Shown here one piece after another: positions 27,281 to 35,276 of a stretch of 64,000 nucleotides of DNA. The DNA comes from Opitutia bacterium (GTDB lineage: Bacteria > Verrucomicrobiota > Verrucomicrobiia > Opitutales > Opitutaceae). Every line of letters starts with the position of its first letter. Positions within the stretch are counted from its first letter, which is position 1. The stretch is taken from contig PLMW01000052.1 of the NCBI GenBank assembly GCA_003142615.1, forward strand, positions 30,880 through 94,879. The letters run 5' to 3'. The notes under the pieces are model-generated. The model saw only the letters and a list, made by a program, of their open reading frames with translations. It searched no databases and was not told where the DNA came from. The position numbers were made by a program, and so were the translations under genes.

Positions 27281-27727
27281 CTACATGAGCAGTTGGATCT
27301 GATCATGGCCGTGGACCATGCCCAGTTGCTCATGCACATCGACCAGGACCAGCTTGTGCTCATGGCAGCCGCTCTTCAGGCAGCCTTCAAGGATGCCGCC
27401 GTTGGGCAGATACAGGGCGAACATGGGCGAGAAGCAGAAATCGCATTTATCGTGCTCGACCCTCAGGGAACCCCCGCAGGCCGGGCAGAACATCTCGACC
27501 ACCACGCCTTCGGGAATGTCCACATCGAAGAGGTTGTGGAAACTGCCGTAGATGGGATCGAGGTGGATGTTCCCGCGGATGGCGCCGTACTGGATGACCA
27601 CCTTGATGGAGGGGTAGCCGTTGATGGGCACGGCGGAATCCATCAGGCTGTGCCCGCGGGGGCATTGCGCATGCTCCACATGCAGGACCTTTGACGGGAC
27701 CTCGATGACGATTTTTTCCTTTTCCAT
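27281..27727 (-). CDS. Zinc-ribbon protein of unknown function in oxidoreductase operon
   Basis: 148 residues with four Cys/His clusters: CPRGH (about 22-26), CPACG (about 80-84), CDFC (about 93-96) and CLKSGCHEH (about 112-120). These suit one or two structural zinc sites or an iron-sulfur site. The fold between them is beta-rich (VVIQYGAIRGNIHLDPIYGS). No named family is recognised. It starts 2 bp before the gamma-subunit stop on the same strand, so it is almost certainly co-transcribed with the 2-oxoacid:ferredoxin oxidoreductase. It may help assemble the complex or sense its products. Confidence 0.72.
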   Translation of the reverse strand: MEKEKIVIEVPSKVLHVEHAQCPRGHSLMDSAVPINGYPSIKVVIQYGAIRGNIHLDPIYGSFHNLFDVDIPEGVVVEMFCPACGGSLRVEHDKCDFCFSPMFALYLPNGGILEGCLKSGCHEHKLVLVDVHEQLGMVHGHDQIQLLM

Positions 27728-27729
27728 GG

Positions 27730-28281
27730 TTACACCTGCACCTTCGTGACGAACGCCATGCCCGCCTCCAGTGCGTTCAAATTGATGCCGAGCAAATGCC
27801 GCTTGCTCGGGCCCAGCACATCCTCGATCGCGGCGATGGCCGACTCCTTCCGGACCGCCTGCGTCAGCGCGAGGCAGGCGCCCAGCATGACGACGTTTGC
27901 CACCCGCAGGCTGCCCTGCTGGCGCGCGAGATCGCTCACCGGGATGGCGAGGATCTGCACGTCATGGCGGGCGGGGGCGCGGGGAATGAGGGAGCTGTTC
28001 AGCAGCAGCCAGCCGCCGGGCTGGGCGAAAGATTCGAAGCGGTCGAGCGAGGGAAGATTCATGGCGATCACGCACGTCGCCTCGGTGACGATGGGGGCCC
28101 CGATCAGGACATCGGAAATGATCACGTTGCAGTTGGCGGTGCCGCCGCGCATCTCCGGGCCGTAGGCGGGCAGCCACGTCACGTTCCGGCCTTCCATCAT
28201 GCCGGCGTGCGCCAGCAGCTTGCCGATCATCAGAATCCCCTGGCCGCCGAAGCCGGCGACGATGATGCGCTCCTCCGTCAT
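27730..28281 (-). CDS. 2-oxoacid:ferredoxin oxidoreductase, gamma subunit
   Basis: 183 residues of the pyruvate/ketoisovalerate oxidoreductase catalytic (gamma) domain: IIVAGFGGQGILMIGKLLAH, then WLPAYGPEMRGGTANCNVII and CVIAMNLPSLDRFE. The gamma domain helps bind CoA. The ATG at 28281 lies 2 bp after the beta-subunit stop and starts the domain. Upstream in-frame sequence overlaps the beta gene and is not used. Part of the minus-strand ferredoxin-alpha-beta-gamma operon. Confidence 0.93.
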   Translation of the reverse strand: MTEERIIVAGFGGQGILMIGKLLAHAGMMEGRNVTWLPAYGPEMRGGTANCNVIISDVLIGAPIVTEATCVIAMNLPSLDRFESFAQPGGWLLLNSSLIPRAPARHDVQILAIPVSDLARQQGSLRVANVVMLGACLALTQAVRKESAIAAIEDVLGPSKRHLLGINLNALEAGMAFVTKVQV

Positions 28282-28283
28282 GG

Positions 28284-29030
28284 TCAGGTCCCTCCTTCGA
28301 TGTCCTTGTACACCCCGAGGGGGTAGGCCGGAAGCATGTTCTGCTCCACCCAGCGCAGGGAATCGACCGGCGACAGGCCCCAGTTGGTCGGACAGGTTGA
28401 AAGCACCTCCACCAGGCTGAATCCCTTGTTCTCGATCTGCATCTGAAACGCCTTTTTCAGCGCGCGTTTCGCGCCGTTCAGGCGCGGAATGTTGTGGACC
28501 GAGACGCGGGCGATGTAGGCGGTCGCCTCGATGGTCGCCAGCATTTCGCAGACGCGCAGCGGCGCGCCCTGGCCGAGGCGGGACCGGCCCAGCGGCGACG
28601 TGGTGGTGGGCTGGCCGACCAGTGTCGTGGGCGCCATCTGTCCGCCCGTCATGCCGTAAATCGCGTTGTTCACGAAAACCACGGTGATGTTCTCGCCGCG
28701 CATGGCGGCGTGGACGATCTCGGCCGTCCCGATGGAGGCGAGATCGCCGTCGCCCTGATAGGTGAACACGATGTTGTCCGGGTGCACCCGCTTGATGCCG
28801 GTCGCGACCGCCGGGGCCCGCCCGTGGGCGGCCTCCTGCGCATCGCAGTTGAAATACTCGTACGCAAACACGGCACAGCCCACCGGGGCGACCGCCACCG
28901 TCCGGCCCAGCACGTCGAGTTCCACCAGCGTCTCCGCGACGAGCTTGTGGATGATTCCGTGCGTGCATCCCGGGCAGTAATGCATGGGGACATCGGTCAA
29001 TCCCCGCGACTTTTCGTAGACGATCTTCAT
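28284..29030 (-). CDS. 2-oxoacid:ferredoxin oxidoreductase, beta (TPP) subunit
   Basis: 248 residues, the thiamine-diphosphate-binding subunit: MHYCPGCTHGIIHKLVAETL, VGCAVFAYEYFNCD, and the TPP/Mg signature TYQGDGDLASIG...NAIYGMTGGQMAPTT. It decarboxylates the 2-oxoacid and passes electrons to the ferredoxin subunit. The start overlaps the alpha-subunit stop by 4 bp (ATGA), showing translational coupling. Confidence 0.94.
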   Translation of the reverse strand: MKIVYEKSRGLTDVPMHYCPGCTHGIIHKLVAETLVELDVLGRTVAVAPVGCAVFAYEYFNCDAQEAAHGRAPAVATGIKRVHPDNIVFTYQGDGDLASIGTAEIVHAAMRGENITVVFVNNAIYGMTGGQMAPTTLVGQPTTTSPLGRSRLGQGAPLRVCEMLATIEATAYIARVSVHNIPRLNGAKRALKKAFQMQIENKGFSLVEVLSTCPTNWGLSPVDSLRWVEQNMLPAYPLGVYKDIEGGT

Positions 29031-30097
29031 GCGCCGCGCCCTCCCAGCAGTTCCTGCACCTGCTTCACGATCTCCTCCGACGTCGGCACGATTCCACCGG
29101 TGCGGCCGTAGAAGGAGATGGGCCGCCGGCCCGCCACGGCGATCTTCACGTCATCCAGCATCTGCCCCATGCTCATTTCCACGACCAGAAAGGCCTTGGT
29201 CCGTTCGACGACCAGGTCGAACGCCGCAAGCGGGAACGGATAGAGCGTGATCGGGCGGAGCAGACCGACGCGCAGACCGAGGCGGCGGCATTTTTCGATG
29301 GCGGAGCGTGCGATCCGCGAGGTGGTGCCGTACGCCACGATGACCACGTCGGCCTGATCGCAGTTGTACAGCTCGTAGCGGACCTCCGTCCGCTCCATCT
29401 CGGCATATTTCCGGAAAATCGCGCGGACATGGTTCTCCAACTGGTCCGGATACAGGTACAATGAATTGATGACGCGCTGCCGTCCGCCGCTGTGGACGGT
29501 GCCTGTCGTGGCCCAGTCCTTGGGCGGCAGCCCGGCCGCGGGGCGGTACGGGGAAAACTCCACCGGCTCCATCAGCTGCCCGATCATTCCGTCCGCCAGC
29601 ACCATGACCGGGTTGCGGTATTTGTCGGCCAGATCGAACGCCAGTTGCGTCAGGTCGACCGCCTCCTGGAGGTTGGCGGGAGCGAGGACGAGCACGCGGT
29701 AGTCGCCGTGGCCGCCGCCCTTGGTTGCCTGGAAATAATCCGCCTGCGCCGGCTGCACGCCGCCCAGCCCGGGGCCGGCCCGCATGATGTTCACCAGCAC
29801 GCAGGGCAGTTCCGCCCCGGCGATGTACGAGATGCCCTCCTGCATCAGGCTGATGCCGGGGCTCGAGGAGGAGGTCAGGACGCGCGCGCCGGCGCCGGCA
29901 GCGCCGTAGACCATGTTGATCGCGGCCACCTCGGACTCCGCCTGCACATACGCGCCCCCGACCTTGGGCAGTTCCCGCGACATGTATTCCGGAATCTCGT
30001 TCTGCGGGGTGATCGGATAACCGAAGAAATAGCGGCAGCCGGCGTTGATGGCCGCGGCGGCGATCGCTTCGTTTCCTTTCATCAATTTCCTCGCCAT
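29027..30097 (-). CDS. 2-oxoacid:ferredoxin oxidoreductase, alpha subunit (VorB type)
   Basis: 356 residues covering the pyrimidine-binding domain and the C-terminal transketolase-like domain. MKGNEAIAAAAINAGCRYFF and GYPITPQNEIPEYMSRELP, with QAESEVAAINMVYGAAGAG, TSSSSPGISLMQEGISYIAG and ADYFQATKGGGHGDYR, are close to proteins annotated as 3-methyl-2-oxobutanoate dehydrogenase VorB. The substrate may thus be branched-chain 2-oxoacids, though 2-oxoglutarate remains possible. The gamma domain is separate rather than fused. It follows the ferredoxin gene by 10 bp. Confidence 0.92.
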   Translation of the reverse strand: MARKLMKGNEAIAAAAINAGCRYFFGYPITPQNEIPEYMSRELPKVGGAYVQAESEVAAINMVYGAAGAGARVLTSSSSPGISLMQEGISYIAGAELPCVLVNIMRAGPGLGGVQPAQADYFQATKGGGHGDYRVLVLAPANLQEAVDLTQLAFDLADKYRNPVMVLADGMIGQLMEPVEFSPYRPAAGLPPKDWATTGTVHSGGRQRVINSLYLYPDQLENHVRAIFRKYAEMERTEVRYELYNCDQADVVIVAYGTTSRIARSAIEKCRRLGLRVGLLRPITLYPFPLAAFDLVVERTKAFLVVEMSMGQMLDDVKIAVAGRRPISFYGRTGGIVPTSEEIVKQVQELLGGRGA

Positions 30098-30107
30098 GGG
30101 GATTCCC

Positions 30108-30413
30108 TCACCGGCGTACGGTGATGACCGAGTCCGGACAAATCTTGGCGCAGCTGCCGCACCCGCTGCACTCCGCGAGGTTGTACACGATGGCGGGATT
30201 GTAGCCGCGGATGTTCACCCGGCTCGTGTCGAGCTTCAGGATTTTCGTGGGGCAGACGGTGATGCACAATTCACATCCCTTGCAGAGGTTCTCCGCAAAA
30301 ATCACTTCCGGCAGAGCGGACCTCTGCCGGTCAGGGCTGGCCGGCGGAGAGGGTGGGGAGGCTTGCACAACAGGTGGCGTGAGAGTCGGCCCGGGCGGGG
30401 AGGGAGGGACCAT
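30108..30413 (-). CDS. 2-oxoacid:ferredoxin oxidoreductase, ferredoxin (delta) subunit
   Basis: Dicluster ferredoxin subunit. Two C-x2-C-x2-C-x3-C-P sets are seen: CKGCELCITVCP and CSGCGSCAKICP, binding two [4Fe-4S] clusters. The start is uncertain: I chose the Met at 30413, which gives about 101 residues with a Pro-rich N-terminus (VPPSPPGPTLTPPVVQ). The domain proper begins at LPEVIFAENLCKGCE, and the open frame reaches further upstream to 30713 without homology. First gene of the operon. Confidence 0.85.
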   Translation of the reverse strand: MVPPSPPGPTLTPPVVQASPPSPPASPDRQRSALPEVIFAENLCKGCELCITVCPTKILKLDTSRVNIRGYNPAIVYNLAECSGCGSCAKICPDSVITVRR

Positions 30414-30728
30414 TCCTGGTTCTTCGGGTGGGGTGGACGCAGATGCTGCGACCACGATGCAGGGGCCGGTGATGGGGTTGAATGGGGTGGGGTGAAAACT
30501 GAAAAAACAGGCGCAACCGACGATGTCGGATGATAAATCATCACAATCCGCGCGCGAGTAAAAACCAGACTGATCCGGCCTTCGGACGGTGGTAGTAGCC
30601 CCGTTTGTCGGGGCGATGAGCCTGGTGTCTTTGTGGTGAAAACCGGTTGATCCCGGTCGGTTTGCGCCGATACCGCGGCGAAGCGGCAAATGGCTTGTGC
30701 GGGGCGGGCGCATGGGTACATCTCCTCA
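30414..30728. other. Divergent intergenic region, oxidoreductase operon/M50 protease
   Basis: 315 bp with no convincing gene. It should hold the promoter of the ferredoxin-alpha-beta-gamma operon (leftward) and that of the M50 protease (rightward). I could not assign -35/-10 boxes with confidence. A palindromic repeat at 30595-30614 is listed separately. Confidence 0.5.
30595..30614. repeat. GTAGCC-headed hairpin
   Basis: GTA followed by GCCCCG-TTTGT-CGGGGC (6-bp arms, 30598-30614). The GTAGCC head followed at once by a hairpin is shared with the left end of the element inside leuS (43755-43777), suggesting a common REP-like family. Confidence 0.45.
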
Positions 30729-31640
30729 ATGCCCACCCGCCAGGGATCATTCCATCTGTGCCGCCTCGCGGGAGTCGACCTGTACCTGCACTGGTCCTGG
30801 TTCGTCGTCGCCATGCTCGAAATCTCTAGCCGGCGGGGGAGCTACGGCTCCCTCGCTTTCAACGTGCTGGAATATCTGGCGCTGTTTGTGATCGTGCTGC
30901 TGCACGAGATGGGCCACGCGCTGGCCTGCCGGTCGGTGGGCGGGCGGGCGAACGAGGTGGTGCTGTGGCCGCTGGGCGGCGTGGCCTATGTGGCGCCGCC
31001 GATGCGGCCCGGCGCCACCCTCTGGAGCATTGCCGCCGGACCGCTGGTAAACGTGCTGCTGGTGTTCGTGCTGCTCGGGCTCGGGGCGGTGAGTGCAACC
31101 ATGGGGTGGACGGAATCCGCTCCCGACGTGCCCGCGTTTCTGCGCGCCCTTTGGTATATCAACCTCGGCCTGCTGATCTTCAACCTCCTGCCGATCTATC
31201 CGCTTGACGGAGGCCAGATCGTGCGCGCGCTGCTCTGGTTCGTGATCGGCCGCGCCCGCAGCCTGATGGCGGCGAGCATCATCGGCTTCGCCGGCGTGGC
31301 CGGCATGTTCCTGGTCGCGTGGTGGGCGCAGTCGATCTGGTATGGCATCCTCGCGCTGTTCATCCTCGCAAATTGCTGGCGGGGATTGCAGCACGCGCGG
31401 ACCCTGGCGCGCGCCGCCCGGCTGCCCCGCCGCGACGGGTTCATGTGTCCGAGCTGCCGGACCGCGCCACCCATCGGGACCTGGTGGACATGCAGCCAGT
31501 GCGGGAAACCCTTCGACACCTTTGAGACGCAGGCCGTCTGCCCGCATTGCGGCGCACAACTCGAAGTCACCCGCTGCCTCGACTGCGGCGAGATTCATCC
31601 GCTGAGCGAGTGGCGCATCCCCCCGCCGCCGGTCGCCTAA
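30729..31640 (+). CDS. M50-family (site-2-protease-like) membrane metalloprotease with zinc-ribbon tail
   Basis: 303 residues. The membrane protease core contains the zinc site LLHEMGHALAC (HExxH) and, after more helices, NLLPIYPLDGGQIVRALLW (the N/D-P-x-x-P-L-D-G-G motif with the third metal ligand Asp). The C-terminal 70 residues add a double zinc ribbon: CPSCRTAPP, CSQCGKP, CPHCGAQ and CLDCGE. Such proteases cut membrane-bound substrates; the ribbon may recognise partners. The last 13 codons form one copy of a 39-bp direct repeat. The ATG at 30729 begins just before the first hydrophobic region. Confidence 0.87.
   Translation: MPTRQGSFHLCRLAGVDLYLHWSWFVVAMLEISSRRGSYGSLAFNVLEYLALFVIVLLHEMGHALACRSVGGRANEVVLWPLGGVAYVAPPMRPGATLWSIAAGPLVNVLLVFVLLGLGAVSATMGWTESAPDVPAFLRALWYINLGLLIFNLLPIYPLDGGQIVRALLWFVIGRARSLMAASIIGFAGVAGMFLVAWWAQSIWYGILALFILANCWRGLQHARTLARAARLPRRDGFMCPSCRTAPPIGTWWTCSQCGKPFDTFETQAVCPHCGAQLEVTRCLDCGEIHPLSEWRIPPPPVA
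31596..31634 (+). repeat. 39-bp direct repeat, left copy
   Basis: Encodes HPLSEWRIPPPPV at the C-terminus of the M50 protease and is identical over 39 bp to 33725-33763. Flanking bases on both sides differ, which sets the limits of identity. Confidence 0.9.
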
Positions 31641-31707
31641 GTGGTGACGTTCGGCGAAAAAGAAATTGCGCGCGGCGGACGATGGCGGAAAATTCCATGA
31701 TCCAGCC

Positions 31708-33675
31708 ATGAAACCAATGTGGTGGTTTGCGGGGGTGGTCGTTGTCGCCGGCTTGTCGGCGGCCGAAACCATCCCTATCGAAGATTTTGCCAAGCCGGCG
31801 CTGGTCTCCCAGGCGAAGCTTTCGCCCGACGGACAATACGTGGCGTTTCTGCGCGAATATGAGGGCAGGACGAGGCTTTTTCTCACGGACCTTAAGCAGA
31901 GAACGCTTTCGCGCGTCGAGCCGGCCGATGCGAAACGCACGTTTGTTTCCAAAGATATCAGGGTGTTCGACTGGGTGAGTGAGCGGCGCCTGGTGTTCCC
32001 CACCATCATCTGGGATCACTTTATCGCCGGTGTTTCGGCGGTGGATCGCGACGGCCGGCAATGGAAAACGATCAGCGGAGCCGAAGCCAACACCCCCAAC
32101 GAGGACCGGCTCTTCGCTAGGTCGATCATCCACCTTTTTGACGATCTGAACCAGAGTGTCCTCATGCTCGATCAACACGAGGCCACTGGCGGGCAGATAC
32201 TCTATCCGGACGTCGTCAAGGTCAGCACCCTCACGGGGCACTACGCCACCGTGGCGAAGAACCCGGGCAATGTTGTCGACTGGGGCGCGGACCAGGCGGG
32301 GTGTGTCCGCGTGGGGATCACCATGGAAGGCCTGAAGTATGGGACGATCTACCGCGAACGCGAGGACGCGCCGTGGCGCAGCTTCCCCCCGTTGGATGCG
32401 GAGCGGGGTTGGATCCGGCCGCTGGGTTTCGAGGGGTCGAACCAAACGCTGTATATCGCCGCCCTTTCCCCCCGGAGGCGGTGGGCAGTTTACCCTTATG
32501 ACCCCATCAACGGCACCCTCGGTGACCTCGTCATCGACGATCCGGAATACGATGTTATCCCTCAGTCGTCGGCGCCGGAAATGGACGGCATTCCTCTCGC
32601 GGGCTTGGTGTTGCCCAAAGGAACCCCGGGGGTGGCCGGAGTGTATTACGTCGCGGAGAAACCGCGGGTACGCTGGTTCGATCCGGAGTGGGCCGCCCGG
32701 CAGCGGGCCATTGATTGGGCATTGCCGGACACCTTCAACCTGATCACCAGCCGCTCGCGCGAGGGCAACCGCCTGCTCGTGCTCGCGTACTCGGACCGGG
32801 ATCCCGGGACCTACTTTCTGTTCGATCGGGTGGACAAAAGCCTGACGCTGGTCGGGACCCGGATGGGGTGGATCATGCCGGACCGGATGGCGCCAATGGA
32901 TCCCATCCAGTACCCGGCGCGGGACGGCCTGCTTATCCACGGGTACGTCACCTACCCGCCGGGGGCGTCGCGGCAGAATCTCCCGCTGGTCGTCATGCCG
33001 CATGGCGGTCCGTGGATCCGGAGTGTCTGGGGATTTGATCCGCTGGTACAGATGCTGGCCAGCCGCGGCTATGCCGTGCTGCGGATGAACTACCGCGGCT
33101 CGACCGGTTATGGTGAGGAATTCTACAACCAGGGACACCGCGAGGTGGGGCGGGCCATCCAGGACGACATCGAGGACGGCACGCGCTGGGCCATCGCCCA
33201 GGGGCTGGCCGATCCCAAGCGCATTGCCATCGTCGGAGCCGATTACGGCGGTTTTGCCGCGCTCTTCGCGCTGGGGCACAATCCGGACCTTTACCGCTGC
33301 GGCATTTCCCTCGCCGGCGTCACCGACTGGCTGAAGATCTTTGAAACCCGCGCCGACCCGGAATACCAGATCACGCGCCAGTATTGGATCGATCAGATCG
33401 GTGATCCCAAGGCGGACGAATCCTTCCTGCGCTCGATCTCGCCGGTGAATTTCGCGGACAAGATCACGGCGCCGGTCCTTATCATTCAGGGCAAGGAGGA
33501 CCACATCGTCCCGCCCAATCAGGCGCGCACCATGCTGGCCGCCCTGGAAAAGGCCGGCCGCAACCCCCAATCGCTCTTCCTCGCCGATGAGGGACATGCG
33601 ATCCGCAGCAGCGCGGCGCGCCTTGAGGAATTCAAACGCATCGAGGCGTTTCTCGCGAAGAATCTTGCCCCCTGA
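31708..33675 (+). CDS. S9-family (prolyl oligopeptidase-like) protein lacking the catalytic Ser
   Basis: 655-residue secreted protein: signal peptide (WWFAGVVVVAGLSAAE), beta-propeller (about 25-390), and a C-terminal alpha/beta-hydrolase (about 400-655). The hydrolase has VVMPHGGPWIRSVWGFDPLV, MNYRGSTGYGEEF and RIAIVGADYGGFAALFALGH. In the S9 family the nucleophile motif is G-x-S-Y-G-G; here Ser is replaced by Asp512 (codon GAT at 33241). The other triad residues look intact: Asp598 in IQGKEDHIV and His630 in DEGHAIRS. It may be non-peptidolytic, or use an Asp nucleophile as haloalkane dehalogenases do. The gene is bracketed by a 39-bp direct repeat. Confidence 0.85.
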   Translation: MKPMWWFAGVVVVAGLSAAETIPIEDFAKPALVSQAKLSPDGQYVAFLREYEGRTRLFLTDLKQRTLSRVEPADAKRTFVSKDIRVFDWVSERRLVFPTIIWDHFIAGVSAVDRDGRQWKTISGAEANTPNEDRLFARSIIHLFDDLNQSVLMLDQHEATGGQILYPDVVKVSTLTGHYATVAKNPGNVVDWGADQAGCVRVGITMEGLKYGTIYREREDAPWRSFPPLDAERGWIRPLGFEGSNQTLYIAALSPRRRWAVYPYDPINGTLGDLVIDDPEYDVIPQSSAPEMDGIPLAGLVLPKGTPGVAGVYYVAEKPRVRWFDPEWAARQRAIDWALPDTFNLITSRSREGNRLLVLAYSDRDPGTYFLFDRVDKSLTLVGTRMGWIMPDRMAPMDPIQYPARDGLLIHGYVTYPPGASRQNLPLVVMPHGGPWIRSVWGFDPLVQMLASRGYAVLRMNYRGSTGYGEEFYNQGHREVGRAIQDDIEDGTRWAIAQGLADPKRIAIVGADYGGFAALFALGHNPDLYRCGISLAGVTDWLKIFETRADPEYQITRQYWIDQIGDPKADESFLRSISPVNFADKITAPVLIIQGKEDHIVPPNQARTMLAALEKAGRNPQSLFLADEGHAIRSSAARLEEFKRIEAFLAKNLAP

Positions 33676-33724
33676 TGATGGCCGCTGTGCCGATCAGGAG
33701 TTTCTGAAGTCGAAACGGATTGTG

Positions 33725-33763
33725 CATCCGCTGAGCGAGTGGCGCATCCCCCCGCCGCCGGTC
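33725..33763 (+). repeat. 39-bp direct repeat, right copy
   Basis: Perfect copy of 31596-31634, 2129 bp downstream. In the same reading phase it reads HPLSEWRIPPPPV and ends with Arg and a TGA stop, so it looks like a detached last exon-like tail of the M50 gene. No start codon with a family homologue precedes it. Confidence 0.9.
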
Positions 33764-33797
33764 AGGTGAGCACCGGGCAGGCGGCCGGCCGCGGCCA

Positions 33798-34646
33798 TCA
33801 CCTGTTTCCGAGCAGCTTGGCGAGTTCCGCTGCAAGCGCGTTGCCGCGCAGGTCTTTCGCGACAATCCGGCCTTTGCCGTCCACCAGGAAGGTGGTCGGG
33901 ATGCTTCTGATGCCGTATTTTGCGGCCAGCTTGTTTTCCCAGCCCCTGCCGTCGAAGTACTGCTGCCAGGACAGGTCGTGGTCCTTGATGAAAGTGGTCA
34001 GCGCGTTCAGGTCTTTGTCCAGACTGATGCCGATGATCTCAAATCCCCGGGCGTGGTACGTCCGGTAGGTCTCGAGGACGTTCGGGAGTTCGGCGACGCA
34101 CGGACCGCACCAGGTGGCCCAAAAATCGACCAGCACCACCTTGCCCCTGTAGGCGTCGAGGGAGAGCGGCTTGCCGGCGACGTCGGCTTCCGTGAAACCA
34201 GGAAACGCCGCGCCGACCACCAGCGAGGCCTGGATTTTCTTGGCGTCCTCCATCCGGGCAATCATCTTGAGGATGGAGTCGGCCTGCTTGCCAGGGGCGG
34301 TTTCGGGAAAGTCGGCCTTGAGCTGGTTGATCAGGGCGACGCATTTTGCCGTATTGCCAAAAAGCTCGAAATACAGCTGGGCCTTCGTCAGCAGGATCTG
34401 CGCGACGTCGTTCGTCTGCTCGCCATGGTGCCTGGCCAGGAGCGCGTCGAGCTCCTTGAGTTCGCCGGCAAATTCCTGTTCTGACTTCTGGCCGGCCTGG
34501 GCCTTGGCCTGGATCCTGCCGAGGACGGCGGTGAGTTCAGCCTCCGCGTCGGCCGGCGCGGCAGCGGCATGGTCGGCGGTGCGGAGCAGGTGTAGCGGCG
34601 CGCACAGGGCCAGGGTGATCAGGGCGATCGGGAGGTTGATTTTCAT
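33798..34646 (-). CDS. Secreted thioredoxin-like (TlpA/AhpC-TSA) protein
   Basis: 282 residues: signal peptide (MKINLPIALITLALCAPLHLL), an alpha-helical segment (about 35-145) resembling the N-terminal helical part of other TlpA-like proteins, and a C-terminal thioredoxin fold with redox site VDFWATWCGPCVAELPNVL and cis-Pro IRSIPTTFLVDGKGRI. Probably a periplasmic thiol reductase or cytochrome-maturation-type protein. I used Met at 34646, as the upstream frame is antisense to nothing conserved and lacks a signal sequence. Confidence 0.85.
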   Translation of the reverse strand: MKINLPIALITLALCAPLHLLRTADHAAAAPADAEAELTAVLGRIQAKAQAGQKSEQEFAGELKELDALLARHHGEQTNDVAQILLTKAQLYFELFGNTAKCVALINQLKADFPETAPGKQADSILKMIARMEDAKKIQASLVVGAAFPGFTEADVAGKPLSLDAYRGKVVLVDFWATWCGPCVAELPNVLETYRTYHARGFEIIGISLDKDLNALTTFIKDHDLSWQQYFDGRGWENKLAAKYGIRSIPTTFLVDGKGRIVAKDLRGNALAAELAKLLGNR

Positions 34647-34802
34647 CGGATGGGCTCCCGCGGCGAGGCGGAGAAAAAAGTGAAGCAACCACCTTCCCGA
34701 ACCTGCAGCAAGGGATATTGTGGACCGGGGGAAGCAGGCTGGCATCGGCCGCCACCGGAACGCGGGTGGATTGGCCGGCCTCCTCTGCGGCGGGCAGGGC
34801 TT

Positions 34803-35240
34803 CTACTCCGTCGGAATCCGGTTGTCCGTGCGGAGCATGATGACGGGGGTCTTGGTTCTTACCCAGAGCTCCGCTTCCTTGAAATGCCTGGCCGGCACGT
34901 TCTCGAGCGCCTCGCCAACGGTCTTGGCGGGCAGGAGCCGGCCGCGCTTGGTGGTGTTGAAATCGTAGGCGCCGCGGAAGACGCGATCCTGCGTCGTGAC
35001 CGGACTCTCGCTCTCCGGAATCTGCACGACCCAGCCGACAAAGTCGTCCTTGGGCAGCCGGTGCTCGGGATCGGAGAGGAGGATCACCCATTGTTTCTTC
35101 ACGGGCGGGGGCTTGTTCTCCTCGGCGGGATCGGGCTGCACCACATGATTGATCTCCTCGAGGATGCGGCGGAGCACCGCCGGTTCGATGTGGTTTTTCT
35201 GCAGGATTTCCGCGACTTTGCTGACGTCGATTTTGGGCAT
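34803..35240 (-). CDS. Hypothetical protein
   Basis: 145 residues, soluble and charged, with no signal peptide or membrane segment. It starts with a helical KIDVSKVAEILQKNHIEPAV, then NHVVQPDPAEENKPPPVKKQ as a linker, and a C-terminal alpha/beta part (WVILLSDPEH, DDFVGWVVQIPESESP, RVFRGAYDFNTTKRGRLL). No family recognised. Codon usage matches the neighbours and the gene lies between the thioredoxin-like gene and dus, same strand, 36 bp from dus. Confidence 0.65.
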   Translation of the reverse strand: MPKIDVSKVAEILQKNHIEPAVLRRILEEINHVVQPDPAEENKPPPVKKQWVILLSDPEHRLPKDDFVGWVVQIPESESPVTTQDRVFRGAYDFNTTKRGRLLPAKTVGEALENVPARHFKEAELWVRTKTPVIMLRTDNRIPTE

Positions 35241-35276
35241 GGTGGAAAGGCGGGTGGGGAGGAGTGAGCGTGCGGG

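Noticed and set aside
25871-27694. 607-codon plus-strand open frame
   Set aside because: It is antisense to the CoA-transferase and zinc-ribbon genes, with a shadow-like Asp/His/Arg composition.
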